From the NCBI RefSeq assembly GCF_001316005.1, contig NZ_BBBJ01000004.1, positions 62,001 to 126,000 on the forward strand: a DNA stretch of 64,000 nucleotides. The letters are read 5' to 3'. A program made the translations under genes and the position numbers. The stretch is from Vulcanisaeta distributa JCM 11217 (GTDB lineage: Archaea > Thermoproteota > Thermoprotei > Thermoproteales > Thermocladiaceae). The first letter of the stretch is position 1; each line of letters starts with the position of its first letter. The notes below the pieces were generated by a model that saw only the letters and a program-made list of their open reading frames with translations, searched no databases and had not been told where the DNA came from. Below are positions 9,540-19,161 of the stretch, in pieces.

Positions 9540-10685
9540 ATGAATAAGGCATTCGATGTTGCTGTGATTGGTGCAGGTTCCACGGGAGTGACGACGGCGT
9601 ATTACCTCGCTAAGGAGGGCTTTAGGGTTTTGGTAATTGATAAGCGTGGGGTTGCCCAGGGAATGACGGCCTACTCCCTAGGTCTCGTTAGGAGTTATTA
9701 CGCCAATGAGGATGTGGCTCGAATGTCGCATTACAGTCATGGCTTTTTCATGAACTTTGAGAGGGAATTCGGCGTTGATGTATTTACGAAGACGGGCCTC
9801 CTGGTTATTAGTAATGATGAGGCCGGCATGAGGAGAACCTTTGATATGCTACGTAGTATTGGCGCTAATGTTCGATTATTAAGTGGTGATGAGGTACGTG
9901 AAGCGCTTAACGCCAGCACTACGTGGGGGGGTGAGGTTGGCGTTTACGAGGAGGACGCCGGCTATGTTGATACGGGCCTATACACAAACACCGTAATGAA
10001 TAGGGCTAGGGAGTTGGGTGTTGAGCTTGTGATTGATGAGGCCCAGGTCAAGTTTGAAGGTAATGAGGTAGCTGGCGTGAGGCTCATTAATAGTGGTGAG
10101 GTTGTGAGGGCCAATCACTACGTTATTGCAACCAACGTTTGGACCCAAAAACTACTACCACAATTAAACCTGCCGATCAAGAACATCATTGAGAGGGTGA
10201 TTAGGGTCGAAATAGGCAGGTCACTGCCTAACGTGTTTGATTACGTGAACAACTTCTACATAAGGCCCGAGGGCTCTCGCTACGGTTTAATGGGCTTACT
10301 ATACCCACCAGAGGATGCTTGGCCCAACCCAGACGACTTCAACCCACTAGCTGAGCCTGAGTTTGACTATGCCGTTAATGTGATGGAGAATGCCGCCAAG
10401 AGAATGCCGTGGTTCATAAACGCCAAATACCTGGGTGGTTGGAGGGGGGGTTTATACGACGTTACCCCTGACTGGATGCCTATAATTGATGAGCCGGTTA
10501 AGGACTTAATAGTGGTTGTTGGCTTGAGCGGTCATGGCTTTAAGTTGGCGCCAGCCTTCGCCCTAATAGTCACGGAATTAGTAAAGTATGGGAAAGTGAG
10601 GACATTCAAAGACATATTCAGGCTGAGCAGGTTTAAGGAGGGAAGGTTAATACAGGGAACTGTGCAGGAGAGGGCTGCATTTTAA
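9540..10685 (+). CDS. FAD-dependent amine/amino-acid oxidoreductase (DAO family)
   Basis: An intact 381-residue enzyme. The Rossmann start FDVAVIGAGSTGVTTAYYLA (GxGxxG at residues 11-16) binds FAD; the end has GLSGHGFKLAPAFA, the second FAD-contact motif of the D-amino acid oxidase/sarcosine oxidase beta/glycine oxidase family. The middle has the usual substrate lobe. Such enzymes oxidise secondary or primary amino groups to imines. WRGGLYDVTPDWMP is the conserved 'G-x-x-D-x-T-P-D' region, with a G7 that may add one Gly. Divergent from the molybdoenzyme (45 bp) and tail-to-tail with the amidohydrolase (6 bp). Confidence 0.87.
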   Translation: MNKAFDVAVIGAGSTGVTTAYYLAKEGFRVLVIDKRGVAQGMTAYSLGLVRSYYANEDVARMSHYSHGFFMNFEREFGVDVFTKTGLLVISNDEAGMRRTFDMLRSIGANVRLLSGDEVREALNASTTWGGEVGVYEEDAGYVDTGLYTNTVMNRARELGVELVIDEAQVKFEGNEVAGVRLINSGEVVRANHYVIATNVWTQKLLPQLNLPIKNIIERVIRVEIGRSLPNVFDYVNNFYIRPEGSRYGLMGLLYPPEDAWPNPDDFNPLAEPEFDYAVNVMENAAKRMPWFINAKYLGGWRGGLYDVTPDWMPIIDEPVKDLIVVVGLSGHGFKLAPAFALIVTELVKYGKVRTFKDIFRLSRFKEGRLIQGTVQERAAF

Positions 10686-10690
10686 TGAGG

Positions 10691-12293
10691 TTATGGGTGC
10701 ACTCTTTGTCCTCCCACGTATGTTTCTATTATCTTTATGTTTCTTAATTCCTTATCGCTTATGCTTAGTGGGTCTTTATCAATTATTATGAAGTCGGCCA
10801 GGTAACCTGGCTCGAGCCTTCCAAGCTCATTCTCCTCACGGAGTAGGTATGCAGAGCCGTATGTGTAGTAATGAAGTGAACCTGCCACGCTTACCCTCTC
10901 ATTCTCCGTGTACTTACACAGCTCTATACCCTCATAGCAACCCCCCCTAGTGACCGCCGCATACACCGTTTCCCATGGATTCAATGGCTCGACGGGTGCG
11001 TCTGTGCTGAAGCCGAGCATTACGCCATTATCGATCAGCGTCTTGAATGGGTATACGTACCTAGCCCTATCAGCGCCAACCCTATTCACAACCCACCAAT
11101 CAGTAATTACGAAGTGAGGCTGAACGGCTAACGCGATGCCAAGCTCCCTAATCCTCTTGATTAGGTCTTCCCTTAACACGGATGCATGCTCAATCCTATG
11201 CCTAAGCACCTGGGCGTTGCCCAGCTTACCGTAAATATCGAGTATTACCTCAACCATTTTATCCCCAATACCGTGAATGGCGAGTTGAAGACCAGCTCAC
11301 TACTCCTCCTGGCAATACTCATTAACTCCTCAAAACCGTAATTCGGTCTACCGGAATTACCTGGGTCATCACTGTACGGTCTCGATAACCAGGCGGTCCT
11401 GGCGCCAAGCGAGCCGTCGGCGATGACCTTAATACCATTAATCCTCAGGTACTGAGAGCCGAAGCCAGCCCTAATGCCGAGCTGCCTCAGTAACTCAATG
11501 GCATCAATCCCATGGTCGAATGGGTTTAGGTAAGCCCTAACCCTAATCGGTAACTTACCGAACTCCCTCTCAATCATTATCAGTGATTGTAGGCTCTTGA
11601 GATCCACCGATACGAAGCCTACGGTCGTGACACCAAGCGATGCTGCGTATTTCATGGAGTTCATCATGAACCCCCCCTATAATCATCAAGTGTGTATGAG
11701 CCCCCCCTCACCAACTCCTCAACCCTATCCAAAGCCCGCTCAACAACTACACCCGTGGCACTACCCCCCCTCTCATCCCTAATCACATCCCTATCCACCG
11801 CATTTAAGAGCCCAGTTAACTCCATAGCCCTCGTGTTAAGCACGGCAGCATGACCACAGACCCTAACCAGCACAACGGGCCTATCGCTAACCACCTCATC
11901 GATGTCAAACCTACTCGGCCAACGCCTCTCCCTAAATAACTCCTGATCCCAACCCCCCCTACCCATTACCCACCTGGTCTTAACACTCTTCACATACTCC
12001 CTGAGCCTACCCTTCAACTCCTCAATACTACCAACACCCCCCCTTAAATCCAGAGTCGCCAGGTTAATGCCTATCGAGTCCAGGTGTGTATGGGCGTCGA
12101 TAAATCCCGGCATCACAACACGGCCCTTTAAATCCACCTCCTCGAGCCCTAGGGCATCCGCAATCCTCAACGCCCTTGCTTCATCACCGACATAAGTAAC
12201 CCTATCACCAACTACAACCATAGCCTCAGCCCTAACCAAGGGCTTGAATGACGAATAAACCAAACCATTAAACATAACAAAGCCGCTAACCAT
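10691..12293 (-). CDS. Amidohydrolase family 3 (YtcJ-like), frameshifted
   Basis: About 530 residues after repairing two breaks: near 11265 (one base missing in the GLQLAIHGIGDK region) and at the G7 near 11674, where five G keep frame (YRGFMMNSM). The metal-binding start is GFIDAHTHLD, about residue 60, with further ligands in AIHGIGD and FSTDAPVEP. Enzymes of this group hydrolyse N-acyl, formamide-like or cyclic amide substrates; the true substrate is unknown. The N-terminal MFNGLVYSSF and C-terminal GYLADFIIIDKDP form the usual composite beta-sandwich. It faces the FAD oxidase, supporting a role in amine or amide catabolism. Confidence 0.82.
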
Positions 12294-12379
12294 TATCTAG
12301 AGTTACTAAAGCGCCTATGTAAGCGTTACTCAGGGAAACATTAACCACTGCGTATTAAGGGTTAAATTGAGATTTTAAT

Positions 12380-12580
12380 TTACGTAAATAAATCAGGGCG
12401 ATCGACCAAGGTACGTTGGTGGATAACCTTGAACAAATTCATTATCAGCCAGGTCTCATTAAACTCGACACTGGGCGTGGGTATGGCGTATGCCTGACCG
12501 TTATAATTCACGTAACTGATGCCAGGAATAACATTGTAATAGATATACTGCCCAGAAGAAGGGCTTTTTGGCGCGGTAAT
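12380..12580 (-). pseudogene. Coding remnant without a recognisable start
   Basis: In the 374-bp gap between the amidohydrolase and PaREP1 genes one minus-strand frame is open for 66 codons, ending at 12380, with protein-like composition (for example GISYVNYNGQAYAIPTPS and WLIMNLFKVIHQRTL). No good start is present; an overlapping frame upstream begins MNYRAKKPFFWAVY and would join it after a one-base change, so this may be the C-terminus of a decayed or deleted gene. I do not recognise the family. The remainder of the gap holds only the PaREP1 promoter. Confidence 0.35.
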
Positions 12581-12634
12581 TCATAAAAGCTGTTCAGAGA
12601 AAACTGAAGGATGTACCACTCATTCAGGAGGAGG

Positions 12635-12647
12635 ATTTATATACTTA
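12635..12647 (+). promoter_or_regulatory. TATA box of the PaREP1 gene
   Basis: TTTATATACTTA lies with its centre about 27 bases before the ATG at 12668, preceded by a purine-rich stretch (GGAGGAGGA) that could act as BRE. The spacing predicts transcription starting at or next to the start codon, so a leaderless mRNA. Confidence 0.55.
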
Positions 12648-12667
12648 TGGCCTTTATGATTTAATGA

Positions 12668-13142
12668 ATGAGTAATATTGATGAATTAATCAGGAAGTTA
12701 ATGAGTAAGGGAGTAAACGTGGCCGATTTATTACTTGATGCCTTAAGTATTCAAGACCCTGAGGAGAGCATGAGGGAAAGAATGAGCATCGCGGAGAAAT
12801 ACTTGAACGAGGCCAGGGAATACATTAATAAGGGTGATGCTGTTCAGGCCAGTGAGAAGCTTTACAAGGCTGCTGAGGAGGTTATCAAAGCATTAGCCGA
12901 GAAATATAAAATACCCGAGTACCAAGAGTTTATGAGAGGGTAGATGGCACACGTACTTACTCGGCATGGCTAGTAAGACACTGGCGAAGGAACTCGGTTA
13001 TTGGGTACTTGATGGCTGGAATGCTGCATATGATCTACACGTATGGGGATTCCACGAGAGGAAATACACGATTGAATATGTGAAGGTAAGCATGGCCAAA
13101 ATAGAGGAGATGGTTAGGGAGGCTAGGAGGATAGTCTCGTGA
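12668..13142 (+). CDS. PaREP1 family protein, frameshifted
   Basis: The protein is about 157 residues after removing one G from GGG near 12940; the frame then continues RWHTYLLGMASKTLAKELG to VREARRIVS. PaREP1 is a repeated family of Thermoproteales, made of HEPN-like helices (SIAEKYLNEAREYINKGDAV followed by QASEKLYKAAEEVIKALA). HEPN proteins often pair with nucleotidyltransferases as toxin or RNA-processing modules; no MNT-type partner is next to it here, so that role is only a family-level possibility. Acidic N-terminal half, full length. It has its own TATA box and ends 13 bp from tRNA-Ala. Confidence 0.78.
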
Positions 13143-13155
13143 GTATTGATTGTGG

Positions 13156-13253
13156 TGGACCGGCCGGGATTTGAACCCGGGATCTCCCGCGTGCAAGGCT
13201 TATGCGGGGCGTTAGCCCCCCCTGGGCATCCTTCCAGGCTAGACTACCGGCCC
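13156..13253 (-). tRNA. tRNA-Ala(UGC) with intron in the anticodon stem
   Basis: The minus strand folds as a tRNA: acceptor GGGCCGG with CCGGUCC, carrying the G3-U70 pair that marks alanine tRNA, T arm CCGGG-UUCAAAU-CCCGG, and discriminator A. The anticodon arm closes only if 24 bases (13200-13223) are removed, giving stem CCCGC/GCGGG and loop CUUGCAC with anticodon UGC. CCA is not encoded. A TATA-like AAGCTTAAATTTC lies on the minus strand around 13275-13288, inside the end of the GNAT gene. Confidence 0.93.
13200..13223 (-). other. 24-nt tRNA intron at position 29/30
   Basis: The intron interrupts the 5' strand of the anticodon stem between CCC and GC, not the usual 37/38 site; the flanking sequence fixes the junction uniquely. 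It contains a potential hairpin GGGGC-UAAC-GCCCC, but the G side is written as seven G where four would pair, another case of the tract inflation seen across the window. Cutting by the archaeal splicing endonuclease would need a relaxed bulge-helix-bulge. Confidence 0.8.
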
Positions 13254-13278
13254 AAGGGAAAGCCGAGAACCAAGAAAT

Positions 13279-14001
13279 TTAAGCTTTTGCCTGTGCTTGG
13301 CCTAGTTCCTTCTCGTAAACAATGAACCTGCCGTAATAATTCTCGAAATCGCCATTCTCCGTGGCCAATACCTCGGTTTTGGTGGGTATTGTCGGTGGTC
13401 CTACCGAGAATTCGCCGAGGCCTATGCCCCTACCAATATATACTTCGTCTATCATGGTCATTACGAAATCCTCGGTTGCCCTCGTACACATCCAATGCTT
13501 CTTCGTGGTGCAGAAATAACCATTGGTTCTTCCCAACGCATTTCTGATTACCTCCCGCATTGCCTCTCCACGGACTGTACTTACCTGGCTTGGTCTCGCC
13601 ACGCCTGTGAATAGGGTTAGCACCTCGTGGAATCCCAGGGATTTTGCCAGGCGTTGGCTTGGTTCATTCCAATCAGCGATCATCAACATTGCGTACTTGA
13701 TACCGTTTTTCACGGCCTCATTGAGTACGTACTCCGTTAATGCCCTACCAATTCCCATCCGCCTATAGCTGGGGTGAACCCTTAATCCCTCGAGCCATGC
13801 CGTGCTCATTTCCCTTATTAATACCATGTTCACAACACCCACCACTCTGTCCTTGATAATTGCGACGTAGGCCGTGCCCTCACTAACCCACTCATTAATA
13901 GCACTAGGTACGTAATCGCCCCATTGAAACGTATTCCTAGTGAACCCTATTACCTGCTCTACGTCGCTCAGTATTGCCCTCCGTATCATTAACTCGTTCA
14001 T
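13279..14001 (-). CDS. GNAT-family acetyltransferase
   Basis: An intact 240-residue protein with a GCN5-type N-terminal domain. The acetyl-CoA loop reads VHPSYRRMGIGRALTEYVL near residues 77-95 (R-x-x-G-x-G/A), followed by the strand YAMLMIADWNEPSQRLAKSL with the usual Asn and the GF turn. The last 90 residues are an extension with several cysteines and a strand-rich C-terminus (FVMTMIDEVYIGRG), not part of the core fold. Substrate, protein or small molecule, is unknown. Divergent from the Clp1-like gene; the start region of the two overlaps only if the longer Clp1 reading is used. Confidence 0.85.
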   Translation of the reverse strand: MNELMIRRAILSDVEQVIGFTRNTFQWGDYVPSAINEWVSEGTAYVAIIKDRVVGVVNMVLIREMSTAWLEGLRVHPSYRRMGIGRALTEYVLNEAVKNGIKYAMLMIADWNEPSQRLAKSLGFHEVLTLFTGVARPSQVSTVRGEAMREVIRNALGRTNGYFCTTKKHWMCTRATEDFVMTMIDEVYIGRGIGLGEFSVGPPTIPTKTEVLATENGDFENYYGRFIVYEKELGQAQAKA

Positions 14002-14071
14002 TACAGCCGTAAATGCTAAACACCGCTATTTTTGCCTTTCCTCACTTGCAATAAAGCACTTAAACGCATCT

Positions 14072-15208
14072 ATGGCTTACTCCCCCGTGGGTTCCTTAAC
14101 ACTGAGTTTTAGTGATGGTACTTTAATCGTGGAGGGCCCCGCCACGGTAAATGTGGTCAATGGACAATGCGAGGTATTGGGTTGCCCCCCCGTGAGTGGT
14201 TCCCTAAGTGTTGAGAGGTTTAGGGCATTGCCCATATTTGCCAGGGGGGGTTCATGCACATTGTCCGTTAATGGTGGCTCGGTTAGGTATGTTGATGGTA
14301 GTACGATACCGAGTGATTGGGATGGAATTAGCCTCGAGGGTATTGCCTTGATCGTAGGCGATATTGATTCCGGCAAGACCACGCTAACAACGTACCTATT
14401 GAATAAGCACGTGACAAAGGGCTTGAGCACATGCGTCGTGGATGCCGATGTTGGTCAGTCATCAATAGGGCCTCCAGGCGTCATTGGGCTTTCATGCGTT
14501 GGATTACCAACGCCGACACTCGAAGATCTGCACATGATGAGTGGATTCTTCATTGGCTGTAATAGTCCATCGCAATGCGTTGGTAGGTTTATCAGTGGTG
14601 TTAGCGCCATGGTTAGGGAGGCCTTCAGTAGAACACCTGGTCTCGTGCTAATCGACATGCCTGGCTGGGTTGAAGATGGAGGTATCGAGTTGATTAGAAA
14701 CGTGGTTGATGCCGTTGGCGCGGATTACGTCGTGTCCATAGGCATCAACCTACACCTGCGATCAGGCGTTAAGGTGATTAATGTTTCTAGGCCAAAGTAC
14801 GTGAGACCTAGGACTCCGGACGAGAGGAGATTTCTGAGGAATCAAGCCTTACGTAGGTACTTGAGTAACGAGTTAATTAGTGTCAATATAGGGTTGGACA
14901 GGCTCATTGGAAACTCGGTGGTTGAGTGCGTGGTTAATAATTGTGGTCATTACGTAATTGATAATGTGGCCGAGGTCACTAGGCATGGTGGCGTGGTTAA
15001 GGTGCCGTCCAGGCTCTTTAATAATATATTCATTGGCTTAATGCGTAGGGGTTTCCTGGCGGGTTTTGGCGTGATTAAGGAATTTAATCTTAAGGAGGGT
15101 ATAGCCAACGCCCTCGTCACCACTGATTACTTTGAGGAGGCGGTCATGGGTAGGCTACGTGTTGACCCGGAGAAGCTTGAGGAGATTGAACCATTTCCAC
15201 TACTTTAA
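14072..15208 (+). CDS. Clp1/Grc3-type polynucleotide 5'-kinase
   Basis: A 378-residue P-loop protein of the Clp1/Grc3/Nol9 group, which phosphorylates 5'-OH ends of RNA or DNA. Walker A is GDIDSGKTTLTTYL near residue 97; VVDADVGQSSIGPPGVIGL follows, matching the family's D-x-D-x-G-Q-S motif, and LIDMPGWVED resembles Walker B with the lid region later. The ATG at 14072 is chosen because the longer frame back to 13940 overlaps the GNAT start and lacks similarity. G7/C7 tracts occur at GCPPVSG and ARGGSC. Role in archaeal RNA processing is inferred from family. Confidence 0.85.
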   Translation: MAYSPVGSLTLSFSDGTLIVEGPATVNVVNGQCEVLGCPPVSGSLSVERFRALPIFARGGSCTLSVNGGSVRYVDGSTIPSDWDGISLEGIALIVGDIDSGKTTLTTYLLNKHVTKGLSTCVVDADVGQSSIGPPGVIGLSCVGLPTPTLEDLHMMSGFFIGCNSPSQCVGRFISGVSAMVREAFSRTPGLVLIDMPGWVEDGGIELIRNVVDAVGADYVVSIGINLHLRSGVKVINVSRPKYVRPRTPDERRFLRNQALRRYLSNELISVNIGLDRLIGNSVVECVVNNCGHYVIDNVAEVTRHGGVVKVPSRLFNNIFIGLMRRGFLAGFGVIKEFNLKEGIANALVTTDYFEEAVMGRLRVDPEKLEEIEPFPLL

Positions 15209-16553
15209 TAGCCCGAGACGTAGATTGCTGTGACAATGTTTAGGTTACTGCCCGTCCATCCGGTACGTATTATGGTGCTTGATCTTTCGAATATGACCGC
15301 GGTATTGTTATTACGTAACTCATTTACTGGGTCAATGCCCAATTTAATGGCTTCATCAATTAAGTGGCCATCGGCGACGCAGCCCGCCGCATCCATGTTT
15401 CCGTCAATTCCGTCAGTTGCCATGGAAATCATGGAGATCCCATCAACGCCCCCCCTCACTGATAATGCGAAGCCCATGCACATTTCTGTCGTCCTACCAC
15501 CCCCCCTACCGTTACCCACCACCGTAACCGTCGGTTCACCACCAGATAGGATTAGGCCGCGCCGAATTGGGACACCCCCCCTAAACCTGGCCTCTAGGGC
15601 TATACTCGCCAAGTACCTACCAACCTCCCTGGCCTCCCCCCCATCCATCCTAGACGTGAGTATTAAGGACTCCATACCAAGTGACTTTGCATAATTTGCC
15701 AAGTCAGTGAGCACGTCCATATTACTCGCAATCACGTAATTCCACGTATTAACCAACTCCTTAGGCGTCTCCTCAACCATGCCCTTCAAACCCTGCTCAA
15801 GAACCTCCCTAACGGTGCTAGGTACCTTATCCCAAAGACCCCCCCTATTCCTCAGTATGGTTATGGCATCCTTATACGTGGTTGGGTCGGGAACCGTTGG
15901 CCCGCTGGCAACTGTTGCCGGGTCATCGCCAGGTACATCGCTTGCTATTAACGTTATTACCCTACCGCCCCTCTTAATCACCTCCTTGGCTAGTCTTCCT
16001 CCCTTCGTCATTGATAGGTGCTTTCTCACGGTGTTTATCTCATGAATAGTAGCTCCACTCCTCAGTAGCAGGTTATTTACCTCTTTAATGTCCTCGAGAC
16101 CCAGACCCTTCATGGGTACTTCAACCAGGCTGAGCCGCCACCGCTTATTAGGAATAGTACATAATCACCACCCCCCCTAACATTACTTAGTAAATCAAGT
16201 ATCTTCAAGCCAGCATTAACACTCGCCTCAGTTGGTAATGGATGCGTTGACTCTAGAATCTTTATTTTCCGTAGGTTGCCCGGAGTTCCCTTGGGCACCA
16301 CGGCAATGCCATCAATTATTTTGTCGTAAGCAGCATCCTCAATGGCCTTGGCCATCCCAATCGAGCCCTTGCCAATGGCTACCACATAGAAACTATCAAT
16401 TTCATGCCCCATGATCCTTACCCTACCATTACTAATGCTAATGGCCTTCGAGGTCCTGAGATACAGGTCCGAGGACTTAAGGATAAGGCCTAGTAAATCA
16501 CTTAATAAATCGCCACCGAATACGGGAAATACCACATGAATTATTAATGGCAA
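15205..16553 (-). CDS. gckA: Glycerate 2-kinase (MOFRL family), frameshifted
   Basis: About 450 residues after repairing one break near 16130, where a C is missing and the sequence should read SGGGSALVEVPMKGL. The N-terminal part has AIGKGSIGMAKAIED and SGGGSA; the C-terminal MOFRL part has ILSGGEPTVTVVGNGRGG and ATDGIDGNMDAAG. The family converts glycerate to 2-phosphoglycerate with ATP and is used in the non-phosphorylative or semi-phosphorylative Entner-Doudoroff pathways of thermophilic archaea. Three C7 tracts in this gene add probable spurious Gly residues. It ends on top of the Clp1-like stop codon (4-base tail overlap). Confidence 0.9.
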
Positions 16554-16588
16554 TTGATTTTTAAGGTTTGGGCTAATGCCATAACCGT

Positions 16589-17203
16589 ATGATTGACACC
16601 GATGGATTGAGGACGAGGTTGAGGGAGCTTGAGGAGGTTAAGGATGAGGTTATTGAGACTGGGGTTAAGGTGAATAGGCTTTCTAAGTCCGTAATATACT
16701 CATTGATTAGGGATGACATTGAGACTGCGCGTAAATACATAAGAGAGATGCAGGATCTCGTTAATAAACTCAGGGAATTGATCGCCAAGTACCCAATGTA
16801 TTATAATAACGCAGTAATTAGTCTCCAGGAGTACGTTGAGGCCATGACAATGTGGTTCTTCATGACCGAGAACAGAATACCAAGCCCGGGCGAGTTAGGT
16901 GTCGATGCCGAGCCCTACATAAACGGTATTGCCGACTTCACGGGCGAGCTCAGTAGAAAGGCAACTGAGGAGATGATTAAGAATAACTTGGACTTCGCGT
17001 TAAAGGCTAAGAGGGTTATGGAGGAGCTTTACCTGGATTTACTCAGTCTAGAGCCCAGGGATTACGAGATGAGGAAGAAGGTTGATTACGTGTCCTCCAA
17101 CATTAACTGGCTTAATGAAAAGATATTTTACAAGACATTAAATATTAAGGTGGTTCAGGAGCAATCATCGAAAAACTCCAACGTAAATAATTCACTGGAG
17201 TAA
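16589..17203 (+). CDS. Translin-family protein
   Basis: An intact 204-residue all-helical protein resembling translin/TRAX. The EYVEAMTMWFFMTENRIPSP segment (residues about 83-100) is the family's E-Y-x-E-A core, and the pattern IADFTGELSRKATEEMIKN continues the same helix. Translin proteins form octameric shells that bind single-stranded RNA or DNA; TRAX relatives have RNase acidic residues, and the E-A and D residues are partly present here, but activity cannot be judged. It stands alone, divergent from glycerate kinase by 35 bp. Confidence 0.82.
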   Translation: MIDTDGLRTRLRELEEVKDEVIETGVKVNRLSKSVIYSLIRDDIETARKYIREMQDLVNKLRELIAKYPMYYNNAVISLQEYVEAMTMWFFMTENRIPSPGELGVDAEPYINGIADFTGELSRKATEEMIKNNLDFALKAKRVMEELYLDLLSLEPRDYEMRKKVDYVSSNINWLNEKIFYKTLNIKVVQEQSSKNSNVNNSLE

Positions 17204-17234
17204 AGCTTAAAAATTTTCTAAATATCTCGATCTC

Positions 17235-17820
17235 GTGACCCCCCTTCACCAGAAATATAGGAAATGAACAAAGTTCTACAGCAAATACAGGTGTAAAGCT
17301 GAGAAAGGCACTGACGTTTTGGGACCTGCTCTTCCTATCAATATCGGGGGGGATATATATATATATTGTGATAACGGCCTTTGGCTTACCATTACTAATA
17401 CTAGGTTGTAGAAAGGCCATTGGTATGGGCAATGGCGAGGCCATGGCTTTCTCAGCGATTTTCTGGATCGCGTTAATTATGGTGATTTATTACGGATTCG
17501 TAGTCGGCGCACTACCGTTTTACGAGTATTGGTCTGCGTTCGCATTAATATTGATTGGGGGTATTACGTATCTATACTATAGGTCGAGGAATGATTACGT
17601 TAGTAAGGAGGTTAAGGCGAGTACCTGGTTCATTGGCTACATGATCGTGTTTGGCGCTTTATCCTACATGGGCTCGCTGGGAATGGGCTACATTCAATAT
17701 CCATGGGACTACCTAATTGCGTTAGCCGTATCAATAGTATTCTTCATAGTATCAGTGAAACAGGGATTTGAGACCAAGGAAATAAGGCAGGTTAAGGAGG
17801 GTAACCTGCCTATTGAGTAG
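17235..17820 (+). pseudogene. Internally deleted amino-acid permease (APC family)
   Basis: The reading frame begins with a normal APC-family N-terminus (KLRKALTFWDLLFLSISG) and then passes through GGGGGGG-ATATATATATAT directly into what looks like the last four to five membrane helices of the same family (ITAFGLPLLILG, ... FWIALIMVIYYGFVVGALPF, and on to the end). The central 250-300 residues, with most of the transport core, are absent. The N-terminal frame reaches a GTG at 17235 only if the C6 at 17239-17244 is read as C7. Deletion junction at a G-run plus TA repeat suggests slippage or recombination there. Non-functional as a transporter. Confidence 0.7.
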
Positions 17821-17884
17821 TCATGTGGTAATGCAATGCTTAGGGTTTAAATCAAAACAATGAATACCTATTGTTGAATTCCTT

Positions 17885-18690
17885 ATGTGTGAGGATGAGG
17901 TGTTGAGGGATGTAATACCCAGTGAGGCTTTGTTTATGTTCAGGAAACTCATAGGTAAGGATGTCGGCGCTGCCTGTGACTTCCTAATGAGGCATTATAG
18001 GGATGAGTACTGGCCCAGGAGGGCTGGCGTAATGCCTCCATTGAGGATGGTGAGGAGTAGCCATGTGATTAAGTTGCCAAGTCCCAAGGGCATAACAATG
18101 ACTGTAAGCAATGCAATTACCATAAGAAGAAGTGCGGAGGACTTCATCGATGAACCGATAAGTATTGATGACTTAGCAACAATATTGTTCTTAGGGCTGG
18201 GTATTACGGGCTGGACCCAGGCCTATGGGCTTGATAAATACCCACTTCGTGCATACCCATCCGCGGGTGCTTTACAGCCCATTGAGGCTTACCCAGTGAT
18301 TCATAACGTGACGGGGTTAAGGGAAGGGCTTTATCACTATGACCCATTCAGCCACGCATTAGAAATCCTTAGGTTGGGTCGGTTTAATTCATTAATGGCT
18401 GACCTAGCCCTTGGACAGGACCATGTCAGTAGGGCGTCGATAGTAATCATACTCACGGCATTTTACTCACGAACACGCTGGAAATATTGGAAGAGGGCCT
18501 TGAGGTATGTCCTTATTGACGCTGGCGCGGTCATGGAGAATATGTATATTGCGGCCACTGGTTGGGGCTTGGTGTTAGGGCCGTGGGCGCCTTCTATGAT
18601 GAGGAATTGTGCAGATTCCTTGGTATTGACTGTATTGAGGAATTTCCCGTACTCCTAATGCTTATTGGTAAAGAGGCACGTGGTTTTTAA
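17885..18690 (+). CDS. SagB-type nitroreductase-family enzyme, frameshifted
   Basis: 268 residues after adding one G to the GGG near 18565; the end then reads VRAVGAFYDEELCRFLGID and continues to the stop at 18690. The FMN-binding nitroreductase fold is shown by TIRRSAEDF, YPSAGALQPIEAYP and the ALRYVLIDAGAVMENMYIAA helix, all features of SagB/ThcOx-like dehydrogenases. Bacterial SagB oxidises azolines in peptide natural products, but many archaeal relatives stand alone, as here, with unknown substrates. No precursor peptide or YcaO gene is nearby. An ATG at 17885 follows a short AT-rich leader. Confidence 0.83.
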
Positions 18691-18712
18691 TTAAGGGCGG
18701 ATTATTCAATGC

Positions 18713-19161
18713 TCATATCGAGCCTATTATGCTCCTTATCTTCTCAATCTTCCTTTCCAACTCACCGCATTTCTCATCAACAATCTTACTCACTTCATCC
18801 TCCGTGTATAATCTTTCAATCTTCAAATCAGAGAAATTAAGCTTATTTGCCTTTTGATCGTATGAAACCACGACGCTTATCCTCACGAGAGCCAGCTTAT
18901 CAATGTTCCTCTTAATCATCTCTCATACACAGCCTTATTCAACTCCGCTATATCCCTAAGTATAACGTCTTCAGGAACCATCTTCGAAAAAGCCGCGAAT
19001 GCCGCACGCCTTAACTTATCCGCGAACCTAGCAGCTATTATAATGCCTGTCCTTAACTCAACGGTTAATGGTCCATGGAATGTGAATCCGCTGTATAGTT
19101 TTTCATATTCTGCAGCTCGTTCCTTATCTCGTTCTATATCCTCACTTGGTTTCCAAGACAT
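18713..19161 (-). CDS. DUF2258-like protein, split by a frameshift or two coupled ORFs
   Basis: Two minus-strand frames overlap by 4 bases (ATGA at 18916-18919). The first, 81 residues, has ELRTGIIIAARFADKLRRAA; the second, 68 residues, has LALVRISVVVSYDQKANKLN and an acidic coiled C-terminus. Together, in this order, they resemble the single-domain archaeal DUF2258 family from memory, so a one-base loss near 18918 is a good explanation. The alternative is a genuine translationally coupled pair. Function unknown. Lies between the nitroreductase end and the divergent DUF211 gene. Confidence 0.55.
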
